DNA of 5,774 nt from Candidatus Wirthbacteria bacterium CG2_30_54_11. GTDB lineage: Bacteria > Patescibacteriota > CG2-30-54-11. The DNA is taken from positions 1-5,774 of the forward strand of contig MNZT01000125.1 in assembly GCA_001873755.1 (NCBI GenBank), given 5' to 3'. The translations under genes and the position numbers were made by a program. Below the pieces are notes generated by a model that saw nothing but the letters and a program-made list of their open reading frames with translations, did not search any database and was not told the DNA's origin. Below, piece after piece: positions 1 to 5,774 of this stretch (its first letter is position 1; every line of letters starts with the position of its first letter).

Positions 1-2
1 CC

Positions 3-188
3 GGCTATTATTTTGCGCCACTCAAAGATGCAGGCATCATCGAGGTAAAAAAAACGGAAGGGAAAACAAAATACTGGGGACTGACACAAACCTACGAACC
101 AATCAGGTATCTATTGCAATCGCGAGAATCCATACAAAGTCGGACCGAAAATGATTTGAAACAACTTCAGTTGTTCAACTCAAAATAA
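3..188 (+). CDS. C-terminal fragment of a probable winged-helix DNA-binding protein (5' end outside window)
   Basis: The reading frame starting at base 3 is open from the window edge to a TAA at 186-188 and gives 61 residues; the true start lies upstream. The fragment begins GYYFAPLKDAGIIEV, followed by a Lys-rich turn (KKTEGKTKYW) and GLT. This is the usual look of the last recognition-helix residues and the beta-hairpin wing of an ArsR/MarR-like winged helix: 'L..AGII...k..gk..yw.LT'. A polar helix with many Gln, Arg and Ser residues follows to the end (YLLQSRESIQSRTENDLKQL), possibly a dimerisation helix. The other two forward frames are closed by stops within this stretch. An A8 run at 47-54 is read in frame. 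The gene ends 107 bp before the helicase-nuclease gene on the same strand, so it could be a regulator of that locus, but this is inference. The family cannot be fixed from the C-terminus alone. Confidence 0.6.
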   Translation, partial: GYYFAPLKDAGIIEVKKTEGKTKYWGLTQTYEPIRYLLQSRESIQSRTENDLKQLQLFNSK

Positions 189-205
189 CAGACAGTTACA
201 ATAAG

Positions 206-234
206 TTATAAAACGCTCTATTCAATTATAGAAT
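206..234 (+). promoter_or_regulatory. Candidate sigma-70-type promoter upstream of the helicase-nuclease gene
   Basis: A TTATAA hexamer at 206-211 (4 of 6 match to TTGACA) is followed after exactly 17 bp by TAGAAT at 229-234 (5 of 6 match to TATAAT). It lies in a stretch of about 30% GC between two same-strand genes. A start near 241 would leave a leader of about 55 nt without a visible Shine-Dalgarno. In DNA this AT-rich such matches arise easily by chance, so this is only one of two candidates; the other is at 282-287. Confidence 0.3.
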
Positions 235-235
235 A
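219..235. repeat. Short inverted repeat TATTC-N7-GAATA, operator-like
   Basis: Five perfectly complementary bases on each side (219-223 and 231-235) flank a 7-bp AT-only centre, and the right arm overlaps the candidate -10 hexamer at 229-234. Centre-to-centre spacing of the arms is 12 bp, near one helical turn, as expected for a dimeric winged-helix regulator. The flanking bases do not extend the symmetry. With only five paired bases in AT-rich DNA, chance is a serious alternative. Confidence 0.25.
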
Positions 236-265
236 TGCCCTCTGGCCATATTTGAAGCCATTCTT

Positions 266-283
266 TTAGTTAAGAATTAGTTA
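266..283 (+). repeat. Two direct repeats TTAGTTA, 11-bp period
   Basis: TTAGTTA occurs at 266-272 and again at 277-283. The 11-bp period places both copies on the same face of the helix, directly upstream of and touching the TATAAA at 282-287. A related 9-bp direct repeat, AGTTATAAA, occurs at 204-212 and 279-287. The placement suits tandem binding sites of a regulator beside a promoter. Low sequence complexity makes chance repetition plausible. Confidence 0.3.
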
Positions 284-287
284 TAAA
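282..287 (+). promoter_or_regulatory. -10-like TATAAA placed for a leaderless transcript
   Basis: TATAAA (5 of 6 match to TATAAT) ends 8 bp before the ATG at 296. Transcription usually starts about 6-8 bp after a -10 box, so a transcript from here would begin at or within a base or two of the start codon. That agrees with the absence of any purine-rich Shine-Dalgarno between 280 and 295. No good -35 hexamer stands 16-18 bp upstream (259-264 reads CATTCT), so an activator bound at the TTAGTTA repeats would be needed, or this is not the promoter. Confidence 0.3.
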
Positions 288-295
288 GTAGCTAT

Positions 296-2980
296 ATGGC
301 ACTCCATCCTGATTTTCCAACCTCTCCCTATGCCATCCTGGATCCCGAGATCCGCTGGTTCCCCGCGGACGAGGCGATGCGTGAGAAAACGTACGATAAG
401 CTGCTTCCTCCTCTCGTCGTCAACTTGCGACGCAGAGTCAAAGAGTGGAGGGATGCGAAATATGCTGGTGCCAGCGAAACGACGCTGACGCTGCTAAAGT
501 GGTGGTTCGAGTCTGAACATTTGATGCCGCGTTCTGATGGCACCATGTTTCCTTTTCGCTACTACTTCTGCCAGCGGGAAGCAGTCGAGACGGTCATCTA
601 TCTGACCGAGATCGTGAAGGTCAAGGACAAATACGACCTCATCCGGTTTGACGCCTCGGGACTGGTGAGCGCAGGTATGTTTGACGAGACTTGGCGACGA
701 TATGTGGTCAAGATGGCGACCGGATCTGGCAAGACCAAGATCCTTTCGCTCATCCTGGCCTGGAGCTACTTCCATAAGCTCTACGAGGAGGGATCGCCAC
801 TTGCTCGTAATTTTCTCATCATAACTCCCAACATCATCGTCCTGGATCGCATACGGAGTGATTTTGACAGACTCAAGATATTCTACGAAGACCCGATCTT
901 GCCTGATAATGGCGTTTCAGGGCATGACTGGCGAAATGACTTTCAGCTCACCCTGCATATTCAGGATGAGGTAGGGATCATTCGCAAAACTGGCAATATC
1001 TTCCTCACCAACATTCATAGAGTCTACGACAGTGCGAACACTACACCGTGCGCGCAGGATGAGGATACAAAGGACTATTTTCTCGGTCAGAAGCCAACTG
1101 GCGCGACTACAGATTCCAAGGTTGATCTGTCTCAGATCGTTAGAGATATCGATGAGCTCGTGATTCTAAACGACGAAGCGCATCACATTCACAATCAATC
1201 ACTTGCCTGGTTTCAATCCATCCGTGATATACACAATAACTTGAAGTTCAAAGGACGCGAACTTTCACTCCAGTTAGACGTGACCGCAACCCCGCGCCAC
1301 GATAACGGCGGAATCTTTGTACAGACTATCTGTGATTATCCGCTGGTCGAGGCGATCCACCAGAATATAGTCAAGCACCCGACGCTTCCCGATAGTGCCA
1401 GCCGGGCCAAACTCGTTCCCAGGCAAAGTTCCAAATACACCGAACAGTATCAGGACTATATACACCTGGGAGTGCTGGAGTGGCGCAAGGCTTATACCGA
1501 GCACCAGAAGATGAGCAAGAAGGCTGTACTATTCGTCATGACTGACGATACCAAGACCTGCGATGAAGTGGCAGAATATCTGCACCAGCATTACCCTGAA
1601 TTTGAAGCCAGGGATTCCGTCCTGGTCATCCATACGAAGGATAATGGTGAAATTTCTGAGAGTGCGAGCGGTAAGAAGAAAGAGGAGCTAGTGATTCTTC
1701 GTAAGGCTGCAAACGAGATCGACCAGCTGCAAAGCCCCTACAAGGCCATTATCTCGGTCTTGATGCTAAAAGAAGGATGGGATGTCAAGAATGTGACTAC
1801 CATCGTTGGACTCCGTGCCTACGTTGCCCAGAGTAACATCCTGCCCGAACAAACCCTGGGGCGTGGTCTACGGCGTATGTATCGGGGTGAGGATATCGCG
1901 GAGCTGGTCAGCGTAGTGGGTACTGATGCCTTTATGGATTTTGTGGAATCCATCAAGTCCGAGGGTGTGGATCTCGAATACCGCAAAATGGGAGAGCATA
2001 CTGCACCTACGGCTCCCATTGTGGTGGAAGTCGATCACGAGAACACCAAGAAGGATATCGACAAGCTGGATATCAATATTGCCGTCCTCACTCCACGCAT
2101 CTACCGTGAATACAGAAAACTTACTGATCTGGATCTGAATACGTTTGGGCACAAGAGAATCGAGCTCGCCCAGTTTTCCGATGACGAGGTTAAGCAGATC
2201 GTATTCAGAGATATCACGAGCGGTGATATCACCCATATCACCGAGCTGGAGTCGAGCGGTATTGCCAATTACCAGAATGTAGTGGGCTACTTTGCCCGCC
2301 AGATCATGAAGGAATTGCGCCTGGTCAGTGGCTATGATGTGCTCTATGGCAAGATGAAAGAATTCATTGCCTCATACCTCTTTACCTCAGAGGTCAATCT
2401 CGAAAGCCTAAACACGCTCCGCAATCTCTCAGAGCTGGAAGCGAGCAAGACGATCATCGAGACGTTCAAAAAACAGATCAATGCCCTCACGGTAGTCGAT
2501 AAAGGAGATGCTCGCATACAGAACTCGATCAAAGTTGGTAGCAGCCGTCCTTTTGTCGCCAAGGAGCAACCATACTTAATCCCGCAAAAGAGTGTATTCA
2601 ACAAGATCGTCGGAGACAGCCACTTCGAGTTTGAGTTTGCAGCGTTCCTCGAGAGTTGCGACGATATCGTGTCCTATGCCAAGAATTACTATGCTGTCCA
2701 CTTCAAGATCGACTACCAGAACGCCAGTGGTGAGATCCGGGACTACTATCCTGACTTCATCGTTAAGAAGTCTGAAAACGAGATCTACATCGTGGAAACC
2801 AAGGGGCAGGAAGACCTGGACGCGTTAGAGAAGAAAAAGCGTGCGATACAGTGGTGTGAGGATGTAAACGCCGAACAGTCAAAGGTACGGTATCAGTATC
2901 TCTACATCACCCAGGAGCAGTACGAAAAGTACAGGGCAAAGAGCTTTGAGCAGCTGGTATCTACAGTTCGGGCTGGCTGA
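296..2980 (+). CDS. Type III restriction (Res)-like SF2 helicase with C-terminal PD-(D/E)XK nuclease
   Basis: This 894-residue cytosolic protein probably translocates on DNA using ATP and cuts it, as the restriction subunit of a type III or related defence system. SF2 helicase motifs appear in order: Walker A MATGSGKT (140-147), motif Ia in FLIITPNIIVLDRI (173-186), DEAH box in LNDEAHHIHN (293-296), motif III DVTATP (328-333), motif V LKEGWDVKNV (491-500) and motif VI QTLGRGLRRMY (519-529). The C-terminus carries a nuclease core: FEFEFAAFLE helix (777-786), YYPDF with P819-D820, then IYIVETKG with E834 and K836, a complete PD...ExK site. The length matches Res proteins (about 900-1000). NDEAHH and FRYYFCQREAVETVIYLTE (about 86-104) recall the BPTD_3080-type Res-like family more than EcoP1I/EcoP15I Res; this is from memory. 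The first ATG is preferred because the N-terminal segment HPDFPTSPYAILDPEIRWFPADE looks like conserved family sequence. No Shine-Dalgarno precedes it. No Mod methyltransferase lies in the window. Confidence 0.88.
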   Translation: MALHPDFPTSPYAILDPEIRWFPADEAMREKTYDKLLPPLVVNLRRRVKEWRDAKYAGASETTLTLLKWWFESEHLMPRSDGTMFPFRYYFCQREAVETVIYLTEIVKVKDKYDLIRFDASGLVSAGMFDETWRRYVVKMATGSGKTKILSLILAWSYFHKLYEEGSPLARNFLIITPNIIVLDRIRSDFDRLKIFYEDPILPDNGVSGHDWRNDFQLTLHIQDEVGIIRKTGNIFLTNIHRVYDSANTTPCAQDEDTKDYFLGQKPTGATTDSKVDLSQIVRDIDELVILNDEAHHIHNQSLAWFQSIRDIHNNLKFKGRELSLQLDVTATPRHDNGGIFVQTICDYPLVEAIHQNIVKHPTLPDSASRAKLVPRQSSKYTEQYQDYIHLGVLEWRKAYTEHQKMSKKAVLFVMTDDTKTCDEVAEYLHQHYPEFEARDSVLVIHTKDNGEISESASGKKKEELVILRKAANEIDQLQSPYKAIISVLMLKEGWDVKNVTTIVGLRAYVAQSNILPEQTLGRGLRRMYRGEDIAELVSVVGTDAFMDFVESIKSEGVDLEYRKMGEHTAPTAPIVVEVDHENTKKDIDKLDINIAVLTPRIYREYRKLTDLDLNTFGHKRIELAQFSDDEVKQIVFRDITSGDITHITELESSGIANYQNVVGYFARQIMKELRLVSGYDVLYGKMKEFIASYLFTSEVNLESLNTLRNLSELEASKTIIETFKKQINALTVVDKGDARIQNSIKVGSSRPFVAKEQPYLIPQKSVFNKIVGDSHFEFEFAAFLESCDDIVSYAKNYYAVHFKIDYQNASGEIRDYYPDFIVKKSENEIYIVETKGQEDLDALEKKKRAIQWCEDVNAEQSKVRYQYLYITQEQYEKYRAKSFEQLVSTVRAG

Positions 2981-3047
2981 TTTTGTTGTTCCGATACCTT
3001 GATTTCTTGTCTGCCCGGTCAAGCTATGGTACCTTACGCAGGTATAT

Positions 3048-3053
3048 AGGGAG
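3048..3053 (+). promoter_or_regulatory. Ribosome binding site of the first S41 peptidase gene
   Basis: AGGGAG at 3048-3053 stands 5 nt before the ATG at 3059 and fixes that start. The sequence GGAGCCAGTATGA around the start is nearly the same as GGAGCCAATATGA at the second peptidase gene, so the leader seems to have been duplicated along with the gene. The rest of the 2981-3058 spacer shows no convincing promoter. Confidence 0.75.
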
Positions 3054-3058
3054 CCAGT

Positions 3059-4351
3059 ATGACCGCAAGACGTGTATCACAGCTGTTCATCATCATCGCC
3101 GGCCTGGGGTGTCTGTTCGCCGTAGGCATCCTGACGGGGTACAAGTATCCCGGTGTGGTCGGATTGAGCGCGCGTTATCAGGGACTTTCGGCCCGCGACT
3201 CGACCGATCCTGCCAACAAGGGACTCAGTTCTCTCATCACGGAGACCAATGATGCCCATGTCTTCGACATCTTCTGGGATGTCTGGGAGCTGGCCGAGGC
3301 CAAACACTATGCCAGCCCTGCCGACCCCAAGACACTGATGTACGGAGCGATCAACGGCGTACTTCAGTATGGACTCAAAGATCAGTATTCATCCTTCATC
3401 ACCCCGGCGATCCGGGCCAAAATGACTGATTCTCTCGGGGGAAATGACGCCGGGATCGGTCTGGAAATGGATAAAAATGCCCGTCAGATCACGGTGGTCA
3501 CGGCGCTCGTCTCGAGTCCTGCCGAGAGAGCAGGATTACTGCCTGGCGATATCATCACTTCGATCGACGATGCCTATACCGAGGAAATGTCCGTGCTGGA
3601 AGCTGCCAGTCTGATCAGAGGGCCTCTAGGCACTGACGTGACGCTGGGGATTCTTCGCTATCTCGACGATGGGACTTTTGAAGAATTGACGGTTCCGGTG
3701 ACCCGCAGCCGCGTGGTCGAGGAGACGCTCTCCTGGCGCGATCTGGGCAATGGGATATTCTACATCAAACTGCGCAGTCTCAATCCTGATACCATAACGC
3801 AATGGACCAATGCGGTTTCGGTCATCAACTCAAGCTCTCCTGCGGGTATCATTCTCGATATCCGGAGCAATGCCGGCGGGTCTACGAATCCGGTCCTGAC
3901 CGTGGTCAGTGAATTTGTGCAGGAAGGCGTCGTCTACAAGCTTGACCGTGGAGAGGGCGACACCAGTGAGATCCAGGTCAGCGGTTCCGGCAGCCTTTTC
4001 GAAGTCCCACTCAGAGTTCTCGTGAACCGGGGGACCGCCAGTGCAGCCGAGATGATCGCAGGGTCGCTCGCGGATCATGAACGGGCAAGATTACTGGGTG
4101 AACGGACTTTCGGAAAAGGCGTGATGCAGGACATCATCGACATCAATGTTCCCGGAGAAGTCGGGCCTGGTGCTCTGAATCTCGTGGTAGCCAAATGGTA
4201 CACGCCAACCGGTACCTGGATTCAGGATATGGGCATCGCACCGGATCTCGAGGTGAGATCTCCGGCTTCCCTGACTTCTGCTGAAGACCCGGTGCAGGAT
4301 CAAGCCTATCTGGAACTGACGGAGACCGGGATAGAGACAAGCCAGCCGTAA
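3059..4351 (+). CDS. S41 family C-terminal processing peptidase, membrane-anchored, PDZ-containing (copy 1)
   Basis: This 430-residue serine peptidase should act outside the cytoplasmic membrane on the C-termini of envelope proteins. Residues 1-5 are basic (MTARR), then a hydrophobic segment at about 9-27 forms a signal anchor; the Cys at 18 lacks a lipobox. An N-terminal cap follows (FWDVWELAE, YGAINGVLQYG, about 72-105). A PDZ domain covers about 130-200 (GIGLEMD; AERAGLLPGDIITSID). The catalytic domain has GIILDIRSNAGG (263-274), the nucleophile S328 in GTASAAE, and K353 in TFGKGVMQ. The Ser-Lys spacing of 25 and the Gln four residues after the Lys (Q357) match CtpA/Prc-type enzymes, so the copy looks active. 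The start is set by AGGGAG 5 nt upstream. A paralogue begins 27 bp downstream. The precise substrate cannot be read from the sequence. Confidence 0.93.
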   Translation: MTARRVSQLFIIIAGLGCLFAVGILTGYKYPGVVGLSARYQGLSARDSTDPANKGLSSLITETNDAHVFDIFWDVWELAEAKHYASPADPKTLMYGAINGVLQYGLKDQYSSFITPAIRAKMTDSLGGNDAGIGLEMDKNARQITVVTALVSSPAERAGLLPGDIITSIDDAYTEEMSVLEAASLIRGPLGTDVTLGILRYLDDGTFEELTVPVTRSRVVEETLSWRDLGNGIFYIKLRSLNPDTITQWTNAVSVINSSSPAGIILDIRSNAGGSTNPVLTVVSEFVQEGVVYKLDRGEGDTSEIQVSGSGSLFEVPLRVLVNRGTASAAEMIAGSLADHERARLLGERTFGKGVMQDIIDINVPGEVGPGALNLVVAKWYTPTGTWIQDMGIAPDLEVRSPASLTSAEDPVQDQAYLELTETGIETSQP

Positions 4352-4369
4352 TTTTTTTGCCGAGAGGCC

Positions 4370-4373
4370 GGAG
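4370..4373 (+). promoter_or_regulatory. Ribosome binding site of the second S41 peptidase gene
   Basis: GGAG at 4370-4373 stands 5 nt before the ATG at 4379, the same spacing as in copy 1. The intervening CCAAT differs from CCAGT of copy 1 by one base. The 27-bp intergenic gap leaves no room for a full separate promoter unless it lies inside copy 1, so translation is probably from a shared mRNA. Confidence 0.65.
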
Positions 4374-4378
4374 CCAAT

Positions 4379-5641
4379 ATGAAAAAAACTATTCTGTTCC
4401 TGGCTGCATCTGCAGTGTGCATACTCACCGTCGTCAGCGGCATCTATGTGGGCTATCGCCATCCGGATGCCTTGGGACTGGTCAACTCCGGTGAGATCGT
4501 CAAGGTGCGGGTAGGCGGCAGCACCCAGACCGGGGGGCTTTCGACCGCCACCGCTCAGTATCAGGAAGTCGATTTCAGTGCCTTCTGGGACGCCTGGGAC
4601 ATCATCCGCACCCGCCATGTCAATCGTCCGGGCACCACCAATGATCTCATCTACGGCGCCATCAACGGCATGCTGCAGTACGGGTTCAACGACCAGTTCT
4701 CCAGCTTTCTCCCGCCAGTCATCAATGAAGTAGCATCTGAGGATCTGAGCGGCAGCTTTTCGGGTGTCGGCATAGAGCTGGAGATGATCCAGGGCAAGGT
4801 CACGGTCGTGGCTCCCCTGAGCGGTACGCCCGGCGAGGCAGCCGGCATCCTGTCTGGTGATGTGATCACCGCCATCGACGGGGAGACCGTTGACGGACTG
4901 ACCTTACTTGAGGCAGTACGCAAGATCAGAGGCACTTCAGGCACAGAAGTCGTTCTGAGTATCACCAGAGCACTGGATACCGGGGAGATCAAGGATTTCG
5001 ACCAGTCGATCACGAGAGGCACCGTCGATGTGAAGAGCGTGCAATGGGAAGACAAAGGCAACGGCATATATCTGATCAAGATCAGGAATTTTGCCGGCGA
5101 TACAATCCAGGAATGGGACGATGCGGTCGACGAGATCGTCGGCAATGCGCCAAAAGGGATCATCATAGACCTCAGAAACAATGCCGGCGGATACGTCAAT
5201 GCTGCGGTGCATATCATCAGCGAATTCATCCGTTCCGGCGTCGCCGTGACCGAGGATTTCGGCGGCTCTGACCGTGAGGATCTCAGGGTGACCGGACATG
5301 GCAGACTGTTTGAGGTGCCGGTCGTGGTACTGACCAACAAGGGGACCGCCAGTGCTTCCGAGATGCTGGCTGGCGCGCTTCAGGATACCGGCCGAGGTAA
5401 ACTTATCGGAGTGAGGACATTTGGCAAGGGCGTGCTGCAGGAGATCTTTGACGTCAAGGTCGCCGGTGAGACCCAGGACGCTTCAGTGCGCATCGTGACC
5501 GCGAGGTGGTACACGCCTGATGGCACCAATGTGGAATACAAAGGCCTCACGCCCGATATCGAGGTCAAGACGACGATCGAGCAGTATGACGCGGGGATAG
5601 ATCCGGTCATGGAGAGGGCGATGGAGGAGTTGGGGCAGTAA
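4379..5641 (+). CDS. S41 family C-terminal processing peptidase, membrane-anchored, PDZ-containing (copy 2)
   Basis: This 420-residue paralogue of the preceding peptidase has the same predicted location and chemistry. MKK plus a hydrophobic segment at about 4-25 makes a signal anchor. A linker rich in Gly, Ser and Thr follows (about 36-60), then the cap (FWDAWDIIRTRH, YGAINGMLQYG, about 69-102) and a PDZ domain at about 128-197 (GVGIELEM; AAGILSGDVITAIDG). The catalytic part shows GIIIDLRNNAGG (260-271), nucleophile S325 in GTASASE, K350 in TFGKGVLQ and Q354. The Ser-Lys spacing is again 25, so all catalytic residues are present. Over about 100 residues around the active site roughly half are identical to copy 1 by hand count, while the N-terminal linker and C-terminal tail differ. 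The two probably work side by side on different substrates, or as a mixed oligomer; both are inference. Confidence 0.93.
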   Translation: MKKTILFLAASAVCILTVVSGIYVGYRHPDALGLVNSGEIVKVRVGGSTQTGGLSTATAQYQEVDFSAFWDAWDIIRTRHVNRPGTTNDLIYGAINGMLQYGFNDQFSSFLPPVINEVASEDLSGSFSGVGIELEMIQGKVTVVAPLSGTPGEAAGILSGDVITAIDGETVDGLTLLEAVRKIRGTSGTEVVLSITRALDTGEIKDFDQSITRGTVDVKSVQWEDKGNGIYLIKIRNFAGDTIQEWDDAVDEIVGNAPKGIIIDLRNNAGGYVNAAVHIISEFIRSGVAVTEDFGGSDREDLRVTGHGRLFEVPVVVLTNKGTASASEMLAGALQDTGRGKLIGVRTFGKGVLQEIFDVKVAGETQDASVRIVTARWYTPDGTNVEYKGLTPDIEVKTTIEQYDAGIDPVMERAMEELGQ

Positions 5642-5673
5642 CACCTGATCGAGGTCCTCTTGAGCAATTACAT

Positions 5674-5704
5674 ACCGGCCGACATCATTGTGATGTCGGC
5701 CGGT
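5674..5704. terminator. Perfect 14-bp stem-loop after the peptidase operon, probable terminator
   Basis: Bases 5674-5687 pair without mismatch with 5691-5704, leaving a 3-base loop (TTG). The GC-rich outer half (ACCGGCCG) makes a very stable hairpin. It lies 32 bp after the stop codon of copy 2, where an operon end is expected. The bases after the stem (TCGTCGTATG) are not a T-tract; the nearest one is TTTT at 5730-5733, after a weak GCCA/TGGC mini-stem (5718-5729). It could therefore be a non-canonical intrinsic terminator, a 3'-end stabiliser that blocks exonucleases, or a two-way terminator for an opposing gene beyond the window. Confidence 0.55.
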
Positions 5705-5774
5705 TCGTCGTATGCATGCCATTTCTGGCTTTTAGCACGTGTCAAATCATCTAATGTAGTGTCGCGAGTATAGC

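Noticed and set aside
3030..3044. Small hairpin TACCT-TACGC-AGGTA just before the ribosome binding site of copy 1, as an RNA switch
   Set aside because: The stem has only five pairs, leaves the AGGGAG free, and shows no alternative pairing partner or conserved core. It is not repeated before copy 2 although the ribosome-binding leader is.
2981..3058. Promoter for the peptidase operon (TTGATT 2999-3004 with TATGGT 3025-3030, or TTGTCT 3007-3012)
   Set aside because: The first pair has a 20-bp spacer. The second has no good -10 at 16-18 bp (TACCTT at 3030-3035). A promoter may exist here, but none can be supported from the sequence.
3059..3130. Lipoprotein signal in either peptidase (Cys18 of copy 1, Cys14 of copy 2)
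   Set aside because: The residues before the cysteines (GLG and SAV) do not fit a lipobox, which wants Leu or a similar residue at -3. A signal anchor is the simpler reading.
4352..4358. T7 run directly after the stop of peptidase copy 1 as a terminator
   Set aside because: No GC-rich inverted repeat precedes it within copy 1. Without a stem it is not an intrinsic terminator, and the 27-bp gap to copy 2 favours co-transcription.
4091..4618. A 175-codon open frame on the - strand across the junction of the two peptidase genes
   Set aside because: It runs antisense through the end of copy 1, the intergenic gap and the start of copy 2, and shows no domain. The + strand frames have clear homology-type motifs and good ribosome binding sites.
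4651..5340. A 229-codon open frame on the - strand inside copy 2 of the peptidase
   Set aside because: Its translation is low-complexity Ser/Thr/Pro-rich sequence with no recognisable domain, and it lies wholly under a + strand gene that carries every S41 motif. It is best explained by codon bias of the real gene.
1..5774. Methyltransferase, CRISPR array, tRNA, transposase or attachment-site repeats
   Set aside because: No DPPY/NPPY-type methylase motif in a credible frame, no regularly spaced repeats, no tRNA cloverleaf and no transposase or terminal inverted repeats were seen on reading both strands.

Overview
The window looks bacterial. It holds one gene fragment and three complete genes, all on the + strand, with little non-coding DNA. 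The best lineage hint is the pair of S41 peptidases, whose N-terminal cap pattern (FWD-x-W, then YGAING-x-LQYG and SSF) resembles proteins I associate with Chloroflexota. That is recall, not a search, and is a weak taxonomic call. GC content rises from left to right in hand-sampled lines: about 30% between 181 and 300, low-to-mid 40s inside the helicase-nuclease gene, and 50-70% inside the peptidase genes.

Layout. (1) Positions 3-188: the last 61 codons of a probable winged-helix DNA-binding protein whose start lies outside the window. (2) Positions 189-295: a very AT-rich spacer with promoter-like hexamers, a short inverted repeat and two 7-bp direct repeats 11 bp apart. (3) Positions 296-2980: an 894-residue SF2 helicase fused to a C-terminal PD-(D/E)XK nuclease, of the type III restriction (Res) kind. 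No methyltransferase partner is present here. (4) Positions 2981-3058: a 78-bp spacer ending in a good ribosome binding site. (5) Positions 3059-4351 and 4379-5641: two tandem, diverged copies of a membrane-anchored PDZ-containing S41 (C-terminal processing) serine peptidase, 27 bp apart and almost certainly co-transcribed. (6) Positions 5642-5774: non-coding, with a perfect 14-bp stem-loop at 5674-5704 that probably ends the peptidase operon.

Reading of the whole. The left half looks like the edge of a defence or mobile accessory module (regulator plus restriction-type helicase-nuclease). The right half looks like a resident cell-envelope proteolysis operon. Nothing ties the two halves functionally beyond shared orientation. 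I do not see a clearly new system. The points most worth following are the Mod-less Res protein with its possibly leaderless start, and the peptidase duplication that kept its ribosome-binding leader.
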